A stretch of DNA of 64,000 bases from NCBI GenBank assembly GCA_025331445.1, contig JAIWNE010000149.1, positions 1 to 64,000 of the forward strand. The letters run 5' to 3'. The stretch comes from Blakeslea trispora (taxonomy: Eukaryota > Mucoromycota > Mucoromycetes > Mucorales > Choanephoraceae). Position numbers and translations under genes: made by a program. Within the stretch, counting starts at the first letter, position 1. Every line of letters starts with the position of its first letter. Below the pieces are notes generated by a model, which was given only the letters and a program-made list of their open reading frames with translations, ran no database searches and was not told the origin of the DNA. Of this stretch, positions 42,935 to 55,324 are shown in pieces.

Positions 42935-44744
42935 CACTACACCTAATGGTTGTCCAATGTACAATGGACAAGTGCAATGGACAAGATGTCCAATATATTC
43001 AAATTTACAACTTTCAATTTTGCTTATAAAACTTGCTATGTTTTTAGCTGCAAATGTTGAGGGTTGGTTCAGATATTGAAAACTTCTGTCAGAATTGAAA
43101 TTAGTTACGTTTTCATCAAATTATACCCATTTATCTTTTTGAGCATATCTTTATTGCTTAAAGAATTCCGCTTCTTTGAAGTTTTTTGGCAGTGATTTAT
43201 TTTCTGTCTGATGTTCCCTGCTATTTTGTATTTTTTAAACTGAGGACTTTAAATTTTTTTGTCTGTGCTGCATCCGAGGTATCATAAAAAAATCAAATTG
43301 TTAAGAAAAATGTCCGAAATTTAAGTATTTTCTTTTACTTCAATAAAAAATTATTTTAAAAAAAAAGATCTCAAAAAAAAAAAGATTTCAAAAAAAGATT
43401 TCAAAAAAAGATTTCAAAAAAAAGATTTCAAAAAAAAGATTTCAAAAAAATAAAATACATTTTAGCTTCTTTTCTTTTTATTTTTTTTTAAAAATAATAA
43501 GTAAGTTGGTATTGATTTGATTGAGTAAACGCTAACAAAACTACTTTAGCTAAGATATGGTTTCAGTGGAATCATTTGTATTGTATCTAACTGCTTGAGG
43601 TAATGCCTTGCAAACATGTTGTTGTCTTACAGACTAATCTTTTTGTGTTATAAAAGCCCCTTGACCTGAGTCTCTCTGCCTCTCGTTTTTTTTTCTTGGA
43701 TGAAATGGTTTAAAGGTAACTAACAAGTAATACATAGTCCAACAACTGTCCTGACAATTATCTCTTAGATACTCTATGTGGCCTTTCTCATAAATCTCAA
43801 GCATCAGTCTCTTCTTTTGAACTGTAAGTTGTTAAATGAACACTTAAAGAATTTAAAAACTCAGAGTTTGTTTATAGATCCTTTTAAAAAAGACTTCGTT
43901 TTGATTTGGCTGTATGCTCTTATTCTCATAGTATTCTTTATTGATTTAATGTAAGTTACTCATCACTTTCGTTTTTCTTTCAGTTTCATTAATCGCTTTA
44001 TTACTTTAGCACTCGTATGTGAACTGTTTGTTTACTCTGTTCCTCCACTATTTCTATCTGCTTCTGGCCTTTGAATTCTACCCCGTTGTCGTTGTCTCTC
44101 TTCAGTTGTTTTTATGGTTTTTACCTGTGCTAGTGGCAAAATTTCAGCTCAATTTTGCCAGTGTTTTAGCTTCCCCTGCCATCTTTTCCTCTCAAATATT
44201 TTACCTATCTCTGTAATCGTTGCCTGTCATTTTCCCTAATTATTTGACCCATAATATAGCTATTATTTTCAGTAGAAAAAAGTTTTTTTCAATAAAAAAA
44301 GCCACTTTTTTAAGCCTCTAATCCTGTATATCTGTTTAATATAGTCCAATCGTAAAGAAGTATATTTGTGTAAAGAAGTCTATTTCATCCAATGATAAAC
44401 GTACATCTAAATAAAATTTCAAATTTAAAGCCAATCAAACAAAGGGAATTGATGTAAAATGATCATAATTGACCAATTGAACAAAATGATTTTAAGAAAT
44501 GAACCAGTCGCAAAGCTACAACCATTGCAATAGACAAGATGTTTGTTACAAAATTAATGCAAATGGACAAGGTATCCATTATGCTTGTCCAATAAACGCA
44601 TTTGGATTGCTCGTCCATTGCACTCGTCCATTGCAGCAATAGGACTGTGCGACCATTTCATTGCAATGGACAACTTGGCGTTGTACAAAGACAGCTTGTC
44701 CATTGCAAAAATTTAATGCAATGGACGACCAACTAGGTGTAGTG
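42935..44744 (-). mobile_element. E4, non-autonomous CACTA element with TTGTCCATTG array
   Basis: CACTACACC at 42935 and GGTGTAGTG at 44744, with TSD GTG at 42932-42934 and 44745-44747. The arms match E3, for example GGCAGTGATTT near 43190 and the AATCGTAAAGAAG region near 44350. Subterminal arrays instead consist of TTGTCCATTG / CAATGGACAA, at least three near the left end and about eight in 44519-44733. A tandem array of (AAAAAAGATTTC) units lies at 43364-43450. It inserted two to four bases beyond the terminus of E3. Confidence 0.9.
43364..43450. repeat. Tandem AAAAAAAGATTTC array in E4
   Basis: Six to seven imperfect units of 12-14 bp. The equivalent place in E2 (12910-12965) has an unrelated T8-10 AGAGTCTC array. 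Confidence 0.7.
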
Positions 44745-44933
44745 GTGGTTAATCTTAGACAATAATACAATAAGAATTTAATAGTAGTAAGAAGATGCCC
44801 TTTATTTAATTCATACTGTTAGGATATTTATACTAAAGACTAATTGGAGTGTTCTATACTAAATATATACATATGATATAATATGTGGTTGTTATCGAAC
44901 TAAAGAAGTGCATATCTAAAGAGCATAACCAAA

Positions 44934-45283
44934 TTAGGTATGATTCTTTCTTCTCTTGCTTGACGTAATAGGCTTGAATTTCCTTTTCCGTTTTGCTTCT
45001 TTCCTTAATCGTAATTCTACTTCTACTGGCACTTCTGACATGTCTACTTCTTGTTGCTTCTGTTCTCGCTCTTCTGCTGTATGGTTCTTATCTGTACTAT
45101 CAACTTTCACGGGCCTGACATTTTGAGTTTATTTAACAAAAATCATACAGTATTATCAAAACTTTGAAGAGCTTTTTCTCCACTTCTAGACCTTTCCAAA
45201 AAAGGAAAGTGGTATTTTTTGAAAGCTACGAGTTACCTCTATATCATATTCCAATATTAGGGCGGTGTTGCTGTGCCCCTATA
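44934..45283 (-). pseudogene. Retrotransposon ORF1/gag-like relic, C-terminal piece
   Basis: On the - strand, 45283-45142 repeats 38875-39015 in inverted orientation. Downstream an open stretch (about 45113 to the stop at 44934-44936) reads VDSTDKNHTAEEREQKQQ, then VELRLRKEAKRKRKFKPITS and SKRRK. The strongly basic tail looks like a nuclear-localisation or nucleic-acid-binding tail of a gag-like ORF1. It is probably from the same family as the relic at 38160. Confidence 0.5.
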
Positions 45284-45291
45284 GATCCAGA

Positions 45292-47788
45292 GATGGTAAG
45301 TAAACAGCAATGTACTTGTTTGTCAAATTGTACCTTAAACTATGTATCAGTCTTCATAAGCTCTAAAGATAACATGCCTACATGGAGAAACATATTCAAT
45401 AAACTGTTGCTTGGGTATGGGAAAGTACTTACATGTTTTATTTCAAAATATAAAAAAAAAGTAAAAGAAATGGAAGATGTTGTGAGTGTAAGAATGAAAC
45501 AGAGAAATCCTTTAGAACTTGTATAGTTTATTAAAGAAAAATCAGATGTCGTTTATAGCTATGGAATATCTAGGTATTTATATCTTTTAGGTCGGATAAA
45601 CTGATTCTATCATCTAGAGATGATCAGGGAATCTATTTTAATATCGAGGATACGGAACACTATATCATTGACCATGTCTCAGATATTCAGTCTACTCAGC
45701 TCTCAGGTCATAGCTGATCTGAGATGGTAAGATAGAAAAAATTGTTTTAATAAATTCTTTAGCACCATCTTGTCATTTTCATTGTCACATCAATTCTGAT
45801 TCGGTATAGCTGATATCAATAGTTTATCCACATCGATAAGGCCTGAGTCCCGAGAGCCAATTGGTCTATTTGATATATGATCCAATTTGTCTCTCAAGTT
45901 AGCATCATATTAGAATCGATCTCTAAAGGATAGATAGATGAAGTAGACATTGATCTATTACAGTTACTCTAGTTCTATTCTAGACTCTATGTCCAGATAT
46001 AGTATGTATAATAATACTTTGTATCATTTATTTCGTAATCAGTATATAGATTCTAAATGTTCACAACAGAAGAGAAAAGAATAAAAAAAGGAAAAAGGAT
46101 GTCTAAATAAAATGACATATTGACAAATTTCTATTTTTGTGATAAAAAATGAATCGAAAACAAAAAAAGATCTATAAAAATACGATCCGTAGAAAATTAG
46201 ATGAACAGAGACTGAAGATAGATGATTTTTCTCTCTCATCAGTAACACAAAGAATATCTGTTAACATTGTACTTTACATGAGACTTTGCTAATCAGCTTA
46301 GTAGTGTCGATATCCATAGGCCATGTAATTCAACTTAACAGATAGTCAAGATGGTTTAATTAGATTGCCACAGCAAGCCATTTAAAATAGACAATGTTAG
46401 CATTAAATGAGCTCTTTTTTTTAAAAAATAGTTTTTCTGAGGTATTTTTTTTTCTCAGACAGTTTTTTTCTTTTTCCTTCTATTTTATTTTCTTTTTAGT
46501 ACTAAATGAACTTTTACTCACTGCTCGTATATTTTTAACCAAGTTGATGAGCCTCGACAAACTCCCGTCATCACAACAAAGCAACGCAATGCAAGTGCGC
46601 AATCAACAATCTTACAAGAGTCCAGAAGTTTAGAGCAAAAAACACGTAAACAAAACTAGAATGACTTTGACTACGTCTATGAAAAAAAAACTACTGGCAA
46701 CAAACGTGTAAGATCCTCTCATTTCAGCTTCACTGTTTTTCTACGCCCAAGTTTTAGTTATTGTCAGTACACAGTTATTGAAATCTACTGTTGCACGCTT
46801 TATTACTCATCAGGTAAGAGGTAAGTAATACTTTCGGCTTAGAATATAAGCGGTTCTTTGTTGGAATGGACTGCATCACAAACTACGACCTTGGATATTT
46901 GGTTGAAGAATTGTATTTAAACAATAAAAAAAGACGACATCCTTCCTATCAAGTTATTACTTTATTTTTATTTGCGGTTATGTTATTCTGGGATGGTATG
47001 GATAGAAACGTGTGTGATAATGACTTTGGCCTTACTTTATTTATAAATCATGAAAGGGATTAGCGTCTTTGTATTGCATTTTAAAGACAAACCTCTGATA
47101 TGAGTAGCTTTAACAAGATCTAGTATAAGGATTAAATTATGTTTGTATGTTGTCTACGGCTTCATTTTGACAACTTTTGGCTTTTCAAACTACTTTTTTA
47201 AGCAATTGTTTAAGTGTTTTTAAGTGTATCTTTTCTTTTTTAAACAACTTTTTTTTTATGTATTTTTTCAAGTATCTTATTTTTTTGGAGTGTCTTTTTT
47301 TTGAGTGTCTAATTTTTTAGTGCTTTAAGTTTTTTATTTCCCATTTTTAAATGATTTTCCCAATTATTTTGTGAGTCTCATTCTCAATTTATAAATTTCT
47401 CGTTTCCGAAATTATTTTCCAATTTTTTAAACAGTGATTTTTTAGGTCTTTGTATTTTTTGAAGAAAAAATGACAAGACATTTCAAACTCCTCAGCATTA
47501 AGAAAATCAGGTTGCTTCAAAATCCTAAGCAAAGAAAAAATCACTGCCAAAAAATTTAAAGAGCGAAATTTCTTTAAGCAGTGAAATGATAAAAGAAATG
47601 TAAACGGTAATAACTTTATGAAAATACATCCAATTCTAAATCTGTAAAAAGTTTTGGAAGCCTAGAAGATTCATCTAAATTTCTGCCAAAAAAACAGCAA
47701 CTTTTATAGTCAAAATCAAAAGTTGAAAAAATAGGCCCATGTTAGCCGCACGTGTCCGACGTGCGTCCGACACGGGTTAGGTGTAGTG
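45292..47788 (+). mobile_element. E5, left-truncated copy of E2/E3 carrying a solo LTR
   Basis: From 45292 the sequence follows E2 from about 11466 and the inverse of E3 from about 41950, to the terminus GGTGTAGTG at 47788. It is interrupted by a solo LTR at 45478-46068. The left ~1 kb, including the left terminus, is missing, and the retroelement relic adjoins directly. It is nearly identical to E3 by eye. Confidence 0.9.
45478..46068. mobile_element. Solo LTR, 591 bp
   Basis: Begins TGTTGTGAG and ends TCACAACA, with TSD GAAGA at 45473-45477 and 46069-46073. Removing the LTR and one TSD copy restores exactly the uninterrupted sequence present in E3 near 41770, which proves the insertion. 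No internal retrotransposon genes remain. Confidence 0.93.
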
Positions 47789-48330
47789 ATTTGACTACTT
47801 GTAAACAAGCTCACTTCTATCAGCGAAGTTGACAAAGTGAAAAGTCTAATGTAGGCTTTTGAGGGTTTTTATCGGTTTGATACATGTGGGCGGAATTGAA
47901 TGGGCAAATGAATGACAGAAGATGAAAGACACCGCCTAAACACAGCAGCAAGAAAAGGACAGCGTATACAACTTCTACCAAGCCTTCTCTTCCTAGCATA
48001 GTCATATCTACAACTAGTATCCTAAAGAGAGCTTCACACAGTAACAACAACGAACAATTCTTCTATCTCCTGGATCAAACTTCCAAACTACACACCAATT
48101 CTTTAAGAGAAAGAAAAGACTCTCGTTTATTCAATTATTAATTATGAGTTCTTATACTAATGCATTGGAATGTTATCAAATGGAATGTATATGCAAACAA
48201 TGGTGGATATAATTAATTTTGCTTCTTTGGGCTATGATGGTCTAGATGGACTGAATGAGAATAGAAAATAAAATAAAAGCAACGTCATTCAATAGTTCGA
48301 GTCGCAATGTTGCCGGAATTCTGCCGGACA
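47789..48330. other. Unassigned spacer between E5 and E6
   Basis: No gene or repeat I can support. Confidence 0.4.
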
Positions 48331-50439
48331 CACTACAAAAAAAATTTATACATTTCACCGAACTTTCACGGCGAAAGTTCCGTGAAATGTACAAACTACA
48401 TTAATGTGACAAGGTGTATATTTAAGCGAAATTATACCTTTCAGGCCTTAATGTTGCGTGAAATGTATAATTTTTCAAGCAGACAAAAATTATACCTTTC
48501 AGGCCTTAATTTCCGTGAAATGTACCTTTCTTTAGGCTGGCAAAAAACATACCTTTCGGCCTGTGATCTTTAACTTTCAACCGACATTACAGGCCTATAC
48601 CTCGATCCTATTTGCTCTTTTGCTTGAAACGTGTAGCATGTTTTTGGCTCTAAAGAAAAGTTCGGTGTTTACACTGTTTAATTCCCATAGGCTCTTTTAT
48701 GTTACATTATTAACGAATGCTATAAATACACTTCTTTACTATTCGACCTTGGTTTAAAGATGTATTTTTTATTTGGTATATTGCTTTTGTTTATTGGCTG
48801 CTACGCCTTGTATCATTACTCTTTTGGTATACGGTTAAAATATAATACGGAAAACGTTTTTGTATTCTTTTATATTATTGGTTTATTTATTGCAAATATT
48901 ACTATATACTATATATTGGGCGTACTCTATACGTCGCACCATTGGCTTATTCTATATTAAACGTACCAGGTTCCCATGCTCACTTTGGCCTCTTTACTGG
49001 CCAAACGTATCGTAGTCTTGAAAATTTTTACTTACCTCTGGATATACATTTTTTGCCACGAAATACTTGTCATAACCATATAGATTACTTTTAAAATAGA
49101 ATAGAATAAAAGGATTGGAACCAGCTTATTATATGATAAATAAACGAAAAAACTCACCTTTGGATGCTTTGAGATTTGGCCTTTACAGATATATAGAGCA
49201 GATCATCTAATAGATAGAATCAATTCAAAGTTAGCGACTAAATAAGCTTATCAAAACCTTTTACTTACTCAGTAACCTATGTTGGGGTTTGTCAGCTTAT
49301 TTGCAATAGCCGTAGACGCAGAACTGATCAATACACTACAAGATTTCAGCAGATAAATATTTGTGATGCTCTTACAACTAAGCAAAGTGTTTACCTTTCT
49401 AGCATCATGTACAATAATAAGACTAGTTGATTGCTTGAGGCTACTCTAAACGCAAGTTGACTTATATCAGTATCAGATCTTTTCTTTTTGTAAAATACAA
49501 ACCTAAAACCACTGAGAAAAGAGAAGATAAAGAAAAGGAAATAAAGAGAAAAAAGGAACACAAAAAAATTTATTGGTTTTTACATCTTTTTTTTTGGCTT
49601 GTTCCAATCAACGCTCAGGATCTGTATTATTCTAATTCCGATTTTTTTCTTTTTAATTCTTTTTAAACGTTTTTTTTTTGAACAGATTAATACCATTTAG
49701 ACTACAAGGTGTATATAGCGTGATTTCAGCTCATCTAGTACTTTGAAGCTACATCTGCTCAACATCAGTACATTGACAGTTGTGTTTTGTCTGCTTTTAA
49801 CCAAGTGTAGAGATGATTCATATTTAAACCCTTAAACGATAATAAACAATTTTTTTTATAAAACGACACCTTTTATTGTAGTAAATCGTACTTTTATAGC
49901 CACTAAATACAATGTTTGCGAAAGCTTGACCATAATATCGTGATTAAATATTTTTTTGATAGAATAAGAGATGGTTTAGTTGAAGAGACTTTCTTGGTGA
50001 GCAACAAAATCACTAATAGTATCAGCTTAGAACATAACGTTCCTTTTTAAGCATACTTAGCAGTTTTAAAATTGGGGCTTTGGCTTGTGTTCTGCTTGTC
50101 TATCAGAGTTTTTTTCTCTCTCTCCTTTTTTTAATGTGTGACAAAGCCCAGAAGCCAGACATTTTTTAGCACTTTGAAATTTTTTGACCTTTTTTTTTAT
50201 AAGTTATATAAAATTTTGATTCAATAGCTATAAAAAGCAATTATTTGCAGTTAAGACTTCAATATTTTTACATGGGTGTATTCTAGACAATTAGGGATAC
50301 ACTCTGTCCAAGTTTCAGCAAATTCTGACCATTTTTGAGAGATCTGATTTTTTACTGCTTAAAGACCCCGTAAAAGGACCCATTTAATGTAGGAAATTTT
50401 TTATCACTTTCAGGCCTCAAGTGTAAATTTTTTGTAGTG
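48331..50439 (+). mobile_element. E6, non-autonomous deletion derivative of family A
   Basis: CACTACAAAAAAAA at 48331 and TTTGTAGTG at 50439, with TSD ACA at 48328-48330 and 50440-50442. The left arm matches E1 from about 2660 and the right arm matches E0 and E1, but all three genes are gone. Its subterminal motifs are GTGAAATGTA and CTTTCAGGCC, unlike E0 or E1. Confidence 0.9.
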
Positions 50440-50492
50440 ACAAAAGAAACTTGGCTTTAGACGATACTATTACTACTCTACATTTCAAAAGA

Positions 50493-50678
50493 TGATACGT
50501 TTCCACGCTGTAGTCGTGAAGGACTGAGCCACGAATAGCCAGTATAGCTTTTGGTAGTGCTTTGTCTTTTAATTCTTAGATATAAAATAACTTATAGGAA
50601 AGAAGCCTTCTATTTATTAAAATAAAATAGAATAATTTTATACTCCTGTCTACGTCAGCACTAAATCACGTGACTCCA
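50493..50678. repeat. Left LTR of short LTR element
   Basis: TG...CA bounded; contains TACGTCAG and CACGTG near its end. Matches the right LTR with few differences. Confidence 0.85.
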
Positions 50679-51862
50679 GCTAAATTGTCACTGTTGAGTC
50701 TTACACTATCACACCACGTATCATGCTTCCCCTCCAAGACTCAACGTGCACAATTGTGGCCTTCATCAATTCAATTTCTTGATTTCTTCTTCGATTTCTT
50801 CTTTTCAAACTCCGGGATATTTTTTTTTCTTTTTCTTTTTTTCTTGACATCTTCAACTCATCAGACGCAACGCAAACAGAACGACACAAACAAAACGAGA
50901 AACAATTCACCAACAGTTCAGCAGAGCAAAAACGAAAACAAAACGCAATCAGAGACACAACGACGGGTTCAACAGCACCAAACAATTTCTTCTTCAATCA
51001 ATAAACTTGCATTCTTCAAATAATTTTTTTTTCTTGCTATACTTCTTCATCAACACCAATTCTTCTTCAACTTCTTGTGTTATTTTTTTTGTCTTTTTCT
51101 TTGTTTTCAGCATAGGAACTCCGTATCATAAGCACCGGGACCGATAATGGAGTTAATCTTTTCATTCAAACAAGCAGCAGCAACAATTCTTCAATTCTTC
51201 ATCTTCATCTAATCAGCATACAGTCTTCAAGGGCAATTCAACAACAGTAACAGTCTCAAAAAAAATAAAAATACACCATGAATATTGAAGGGGACGACTA
51301 ATCAGTTTAGTCACCACACTTGGGCCATCAGGTCACCACAACAACAACAGCGGGCAAAACAAAACACATCCATAGCATACTTGGGACGACTATCTCAATA
51401 TAGTCACCATCTCTTGGGCCATCAAATCACCAAAGCAGCCAGAGGGAAAAACAAAACAGAGAACAAAACAAAAGAACGACTAGTAACTTCATCTTCACAC
51501 ACCTAACGGAAACATAACAACCTTGACTTTCTTCTTTTCAACTTCAATTCAGCAACTTCAAACGGGCAACTACTTCTTCCAACTTCAACATAATAACTTC
51601 ATCACAACAAAGAAAAAACCAACAAAAGCAACACCAAACAGAAACAACGACAATCTTGTTCATTTCAACAGATGAGACCAAAGAGCAAAAGAAGATAACA
51701 CAACTGTGGTAAGGCAACCACGACAAGAGCAAAACAGGGATCTTTCAGAGGCAGAGACCGTGGACGGTATTACTTGGCTAGGGTCATCTACAGCGTTAAA
51801 CTTAGGAATGGGCACTCGAGCCCTACCCTCGAAAGAGTATGACTCGCCCAGCTTCTCCACCA

Positions 51863-52049
51863 TGATACGTTTCAACGCTGTAGTCGTGAAGGACTGAGCC
51901 ACGAATAGCCAGTATAGCTTTTGGTAGTGCTTTGTCTTTTAATTCTTAGATATAAAATAATTTATAGGAAAGAAGCCTTCTGTTTATTAAAATAAAATAG
52001 AATAATTCTTATACTCCTATCTACGTCAGCACTAAATCACGTGACTCCA
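51863..52049. repeat. Right LTR of short LTR element
   Basis: Direct copy of 50493-50678, followed immediately by CACTCTAATCAATT, the left end of E7. Confidence 0.85.
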
Positions 52050-53327
52050 CACTCTAATCAATTTGGTGAGTATGAGATGTCGGTTAGACGTAGGTGAGAC
52101 GGTCTCATCACCGTCTCATCCACACTGTGTAAAAAAAACAAACGCCCGTCTAATACAAAATGTGGATGAGACGTCTCATACCTTTTGATGATTCGCCCTT
52201 CTTACAGACGAACCCTTGGCTGACCTTCCTTAAACGGACCTTTGATTTTAGTTTGTACATCCTTCGGGACATACTTCTTTTCTTTAGCCTTGTTTCACGT
52301 TACAATTTACATTCATTAGACGCTTCCTTTCCTTTTGCTATTCGCTCATCTTTCTGACGATGATACCTTTATTTGGATGCTTCTTTAGCTTTAGGTAGTA
52401 CTAATTCTTTACTTCTTTCACTTTATATGCTTAAAATAGATTTTTGCGCTTTTTTAAATGCTTTTTAATTGGGCTCTTTATTTAAAATATCGATATATAT
52501 ATACATCATGTACTACTAAAAAAGACCATTTTACTGGCCTAGATATGACTAAAAAGAGCGGAATTGGCATGGGATGCCATGGATTTTCACCCTTGCACTT
52601 ACCTTCACCAGGCTATCGTTTAGGGGCCAGTTTTTTTAACAAAAACGCTTGAAACACCACACACAGGAGAGATCTTGATCAATAGCGCAAAAAGCCTGGA
52701 AGAACAGAGAGCGAAAACAGACGCGGTACAATTCTAGAAATGAGATTGTTAGAAAGCTGATAAAAACAATGATACGTGATATTACTTACCAAAAATTCAC
52801 CCATTAAAAGAACCCACAAAGAAAGACGTTCCCTGAAGAAGGCAATTTAAATAAACAAAAATTTTTAGTCAAATGTAAAGGAGATAATTATGTAGTTGAT
52901 TAATACCAACCTCAAAACCAAAAATCAGTGGCAACACAGACAGGTAATCTACGAAAAGTTCATGTTAATTAGGTGTTTGAATGAACAGTGTAATACTAAC
53001 CTCTTCTCTTGAAAGATACTAGTGATAATCTAAAAAAAAATACAAAGCTTAAGACTATATTATCCGTAAAAGCGAAAATAAAACTTACCACATAAAATAA
53101 AATAAAGAACGAGAGAAAAAAGGAAAAGAAAGAATAAAAAAGAAGGTGCGTTTAAGAGCGGGAAAGTGAATTCTGTTGAAGAAAAAATTTTCTCTGGGTC
53201 ATACAAGCAATGTTGACATTGTATACCCAGATTTACAAATTGGTAAGTAAGAGATCATATTTAAACTGTAACATAGCTTCCTATTTCCACTCTTCTGTTA
53301 CCTTTTATACATAAATCTTTTTTTCCA
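52050..53327. repeat. E7 left arm
   Basis: Non-coding. Subterminal GATGAGACG array at 52094-52175, then sequence with only patchy resemblance to the E1 left arm. No gene seen. Confidence 0.5.
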
Positions 53328-54567
53328 ATGAACAACAACAACAACAGACAAGCAATTCCTATTGATGCTCCCCCTCGTTTTGCACCTCGTGTAAACAACG
53401 AGACCCGCCAAAACAACACCATGTCTTTGGAATTGAGCAAGTTGAAGGCTCTCATCGCTGATACTCAAAAGAGTACAGAAGAGTTCAAGTTGGCCATTCA
53501 GCAAGAAATGGCCAAGAAGGATGACCAAATCCGGGGCATGACCATGCAAATGCATGAAATGGCTTTCCAGATGCATACTATGCAGAAGGAAATGGATGGC
53601 ATGAAGACCATGGCCAAGAAGATGATGGCCGGTACTTCCATCGGTCGTGCTCTAGGTAAAATTGCCAAGCATGCGATTAGAGTAAGTCTCGAACCTTTGA
53701 AATTTTGCTTCTTAGTGTACTAACATATGATTTCAATGACACAGAGAGCCATGAAGACAGCCGAGGTGAGAGCCTTGAGGGACACCCAGTGGAACATGGG
53801 CTCCAGCCTCATGAAAGATGAGGAGAACGCGAAGATCGTCAGCAGCATCGTTGCTCAACTGGCTGTTCACCCAAAGGTGACAGAAGTTGCTGCCCAGTTG
53901 AAATGTGGACCTGTGCAAAAGCGCAAGTACTTGTTGGAAGTTGTTCGTAGTCGGTTCAACAACCTGAAGAGAAAGAATGAGGACGAGAACAAGCCTGAAG
54001 AAGAACAGGCACAAAAAAGAATGAGAAATAACGCAAGTTCTCGTAAATCATATGTAAGTAAATTGACACAAACAGAGAATGTGAGTTTGACAGGTACTAA
54101 CCTTAATGCAAAAGGTTCTTCGCAAAAGAAGAATGGCCTTCTCAGCTAATGTTGATGACTGTGTTGAGAAGTTTGGTCCTCAAAACGAATGCGAGCAACT
54201 TCTGTGCAGCGAAATGACATCTGATCAAGAAGATGTCATTGAGAACAATGAGGAGATTACGGTGAGAAAAGCTCCCTCCTACAGAAGTACCAAGGTAGTT
54301 ATAAAGGACATTTCAATCTTAGTATATGGGAGTAGTTAGAACTAAAATGGTATTATCTTGTAGTGTACTGTGTTCTTCGATTACCTTGACGAATGCAGAA
54401 GAACGCAAAAGAAGAAGGGTCAATTCGGTTCTGCTAAGAAAAGCCGTATTGAAGTTGTTGATGTTGAAGCCCGTCTGCCTGTCAAGAAGCTTCCCTCTTG
54501 GGTATTAAAGAGAATACCTTACAAGAACAGGAATCAGATTCGTTTTTGGATCTTTTATTGTAAATAA
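53328..54567 (+). CDS. Coiled-coil transposon protein C (E7), four exons, about 348 aa
   Basis: Exons 53328-53681, 53745-54053, 54115-54294 and 54364-54567, all phase 0. Introns 1 and 2 carry TACTAAC branch sites; the last acceptor is less certain. Exon 1 starts MNNNNNRQ and holds a Met/Gln-rich coiled coil (MTMQMHEMAFQMHTMQKE). Exon 2 is 309 nt, as in E1, with basic Y..EV...FN...RK(S)Y. Exon 3 has NECEQLLCSEMTSDQED and P.YRS. Exon 4 carries LPSW. Divergence from the E1 protein is large outside these motifs, yet no stop interrupts it, which suggests selection. Candidate binder of the E7 subterminal GATGAGACG motif (inference). Convergent with gene B, 23 nt apart. Confidence 0.78.
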
Positions 54568-54590
54568 AATTTTGTCGTCCTGTAAATATT

Positions 54591-55220
54591 TCATCGAATT
54601 TTTCTTGGTAGATGCAAAGCTACTACTATGTTGGCAATGCCTAGATAATATAAATGCGAAGTAGAATGGATCTTGTATACAGGAACTATACAAAAAAAGT
54701 CATCATCTTCGAACTGATCAATAAATGGTTGCATGCTGTCATCTGTATAGGACTGTAAATCCTCTATCCCTTCTCTAGGAAGCTTGAACCATTGTATAAA
54801 AGCAAAATAATGATCAAGTTTTCGAGGGGCTTCACCATTTTCGTCTTCTAACAGAGGTGCATGCTTGAAAAAAAATCTAATTGCGCCAGTTCGTAACGTT
54901 GTTTCATCTAGTATGGAGTCTATTTCAGCTCCTTTCTTTCGAAATACATTGACATAAACACCACTGTTACTGCCTGTCAGATGAGATGAATAATTGTATC
55001 CTAAAAAGTCGATGGATTTAAATTTTTGCACATCGTTTGAAGACGTAAATCCCTCATATGCAAGTGTGTAATAATCCAAAAGACATGCATATTCCTTCTC
55101 TGAAAGACGACTGTATTTAGAAGACGCCCATCTGATGGATCTGTAGCTTTCTGGAGGCATTTCTTCATATCCAAAAGGATCGCCGTTGATTGACGAGAAT
55201 CCAACAAAATCACAAAACAT
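54591..55220 (-). CDS. Transposon accessory protein B (E7), 209 aa
   Basis: Uninterrupted homologue of the E0 and E1 protein B. Shared blocks: DPFGYEEM, RLSEKEY, VQKFKSIDFLGY...SHLTG, LRTGAIRFFF, HYFAFIQWFKLPR and VPVYKI. It is shorter at the N-terminus; the frame stays open upstream of ATG 55220 (DEEQQAQAAASMF) but no earlier ATG was found, so the start is a best guess. Function unknown. Confidence 0.75.
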   Translation of the reverse strand: MFCDFVGFSSINGDPFGYEEMPPESYRSIRWASSKYSRLSEKEYACLLDYYTLAYEGFTSSNDVQKFKSIDFLGYNYSSHLTGSNSGVYVNVFRKKGAEIDSILDETTLRTGAIRFFFKHAPLLEDENGEAPRKLDHYFAFIQWFKLPREGIEDLQSYTDDSMQPFIDQFEDDDFFCIVPVYKIHSTSHLYYLGIANIVVALHLPRKIR

Positions 55221-55324
55221 AGATGCAGCTGCTTGCGCTTGTTGTTCTTCATCTAATTTGTAACGTTGTTGTACGAGAGAAGGGGTTTTAAAAGGAATAA
55301 ATATAGTTTTCTTTAGAGAATATA

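Larger units (their letters stand above)
50493..52049. mobile_element. Short LTR element without genes (TRIM/LARD-like)
   Basis: Two direct repeats of 186-187 bp (50493-50678 and 51863-52049) both start TGATACGTTT and end CGTGACTCCA. The 1.2-kb interior has no gag-pol; it is pyrimidine-rich then A/C-rich and includes an imperfect duplication (about 51292-51338 and 51385-51432, sharing TTGGGCCATCA). I see no recognisable primer-binding site and no 5-bp TSD: flanks are AAAGA and CACTC. The right LTR abuts the left end of E7. Confidence 0.8.

Noticed and set aside
50670..51023. 117-codon ORF in the short LTR element as a gag gene
   Set aside because: Low-complexity Phe- and Gln/Thr-rich translation of pyrimidine and CA-rich DNA; no capsid or zinc-knuckle motif.
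52050..52063. CACTCTAATCAATT as chance sequence rather than an E7 end
   Set aside because: Rejected that doubt because it pairs with the right end over 14 bases with two mismatches and both ends share the GATGAGACG array; the missing TSD is noted.
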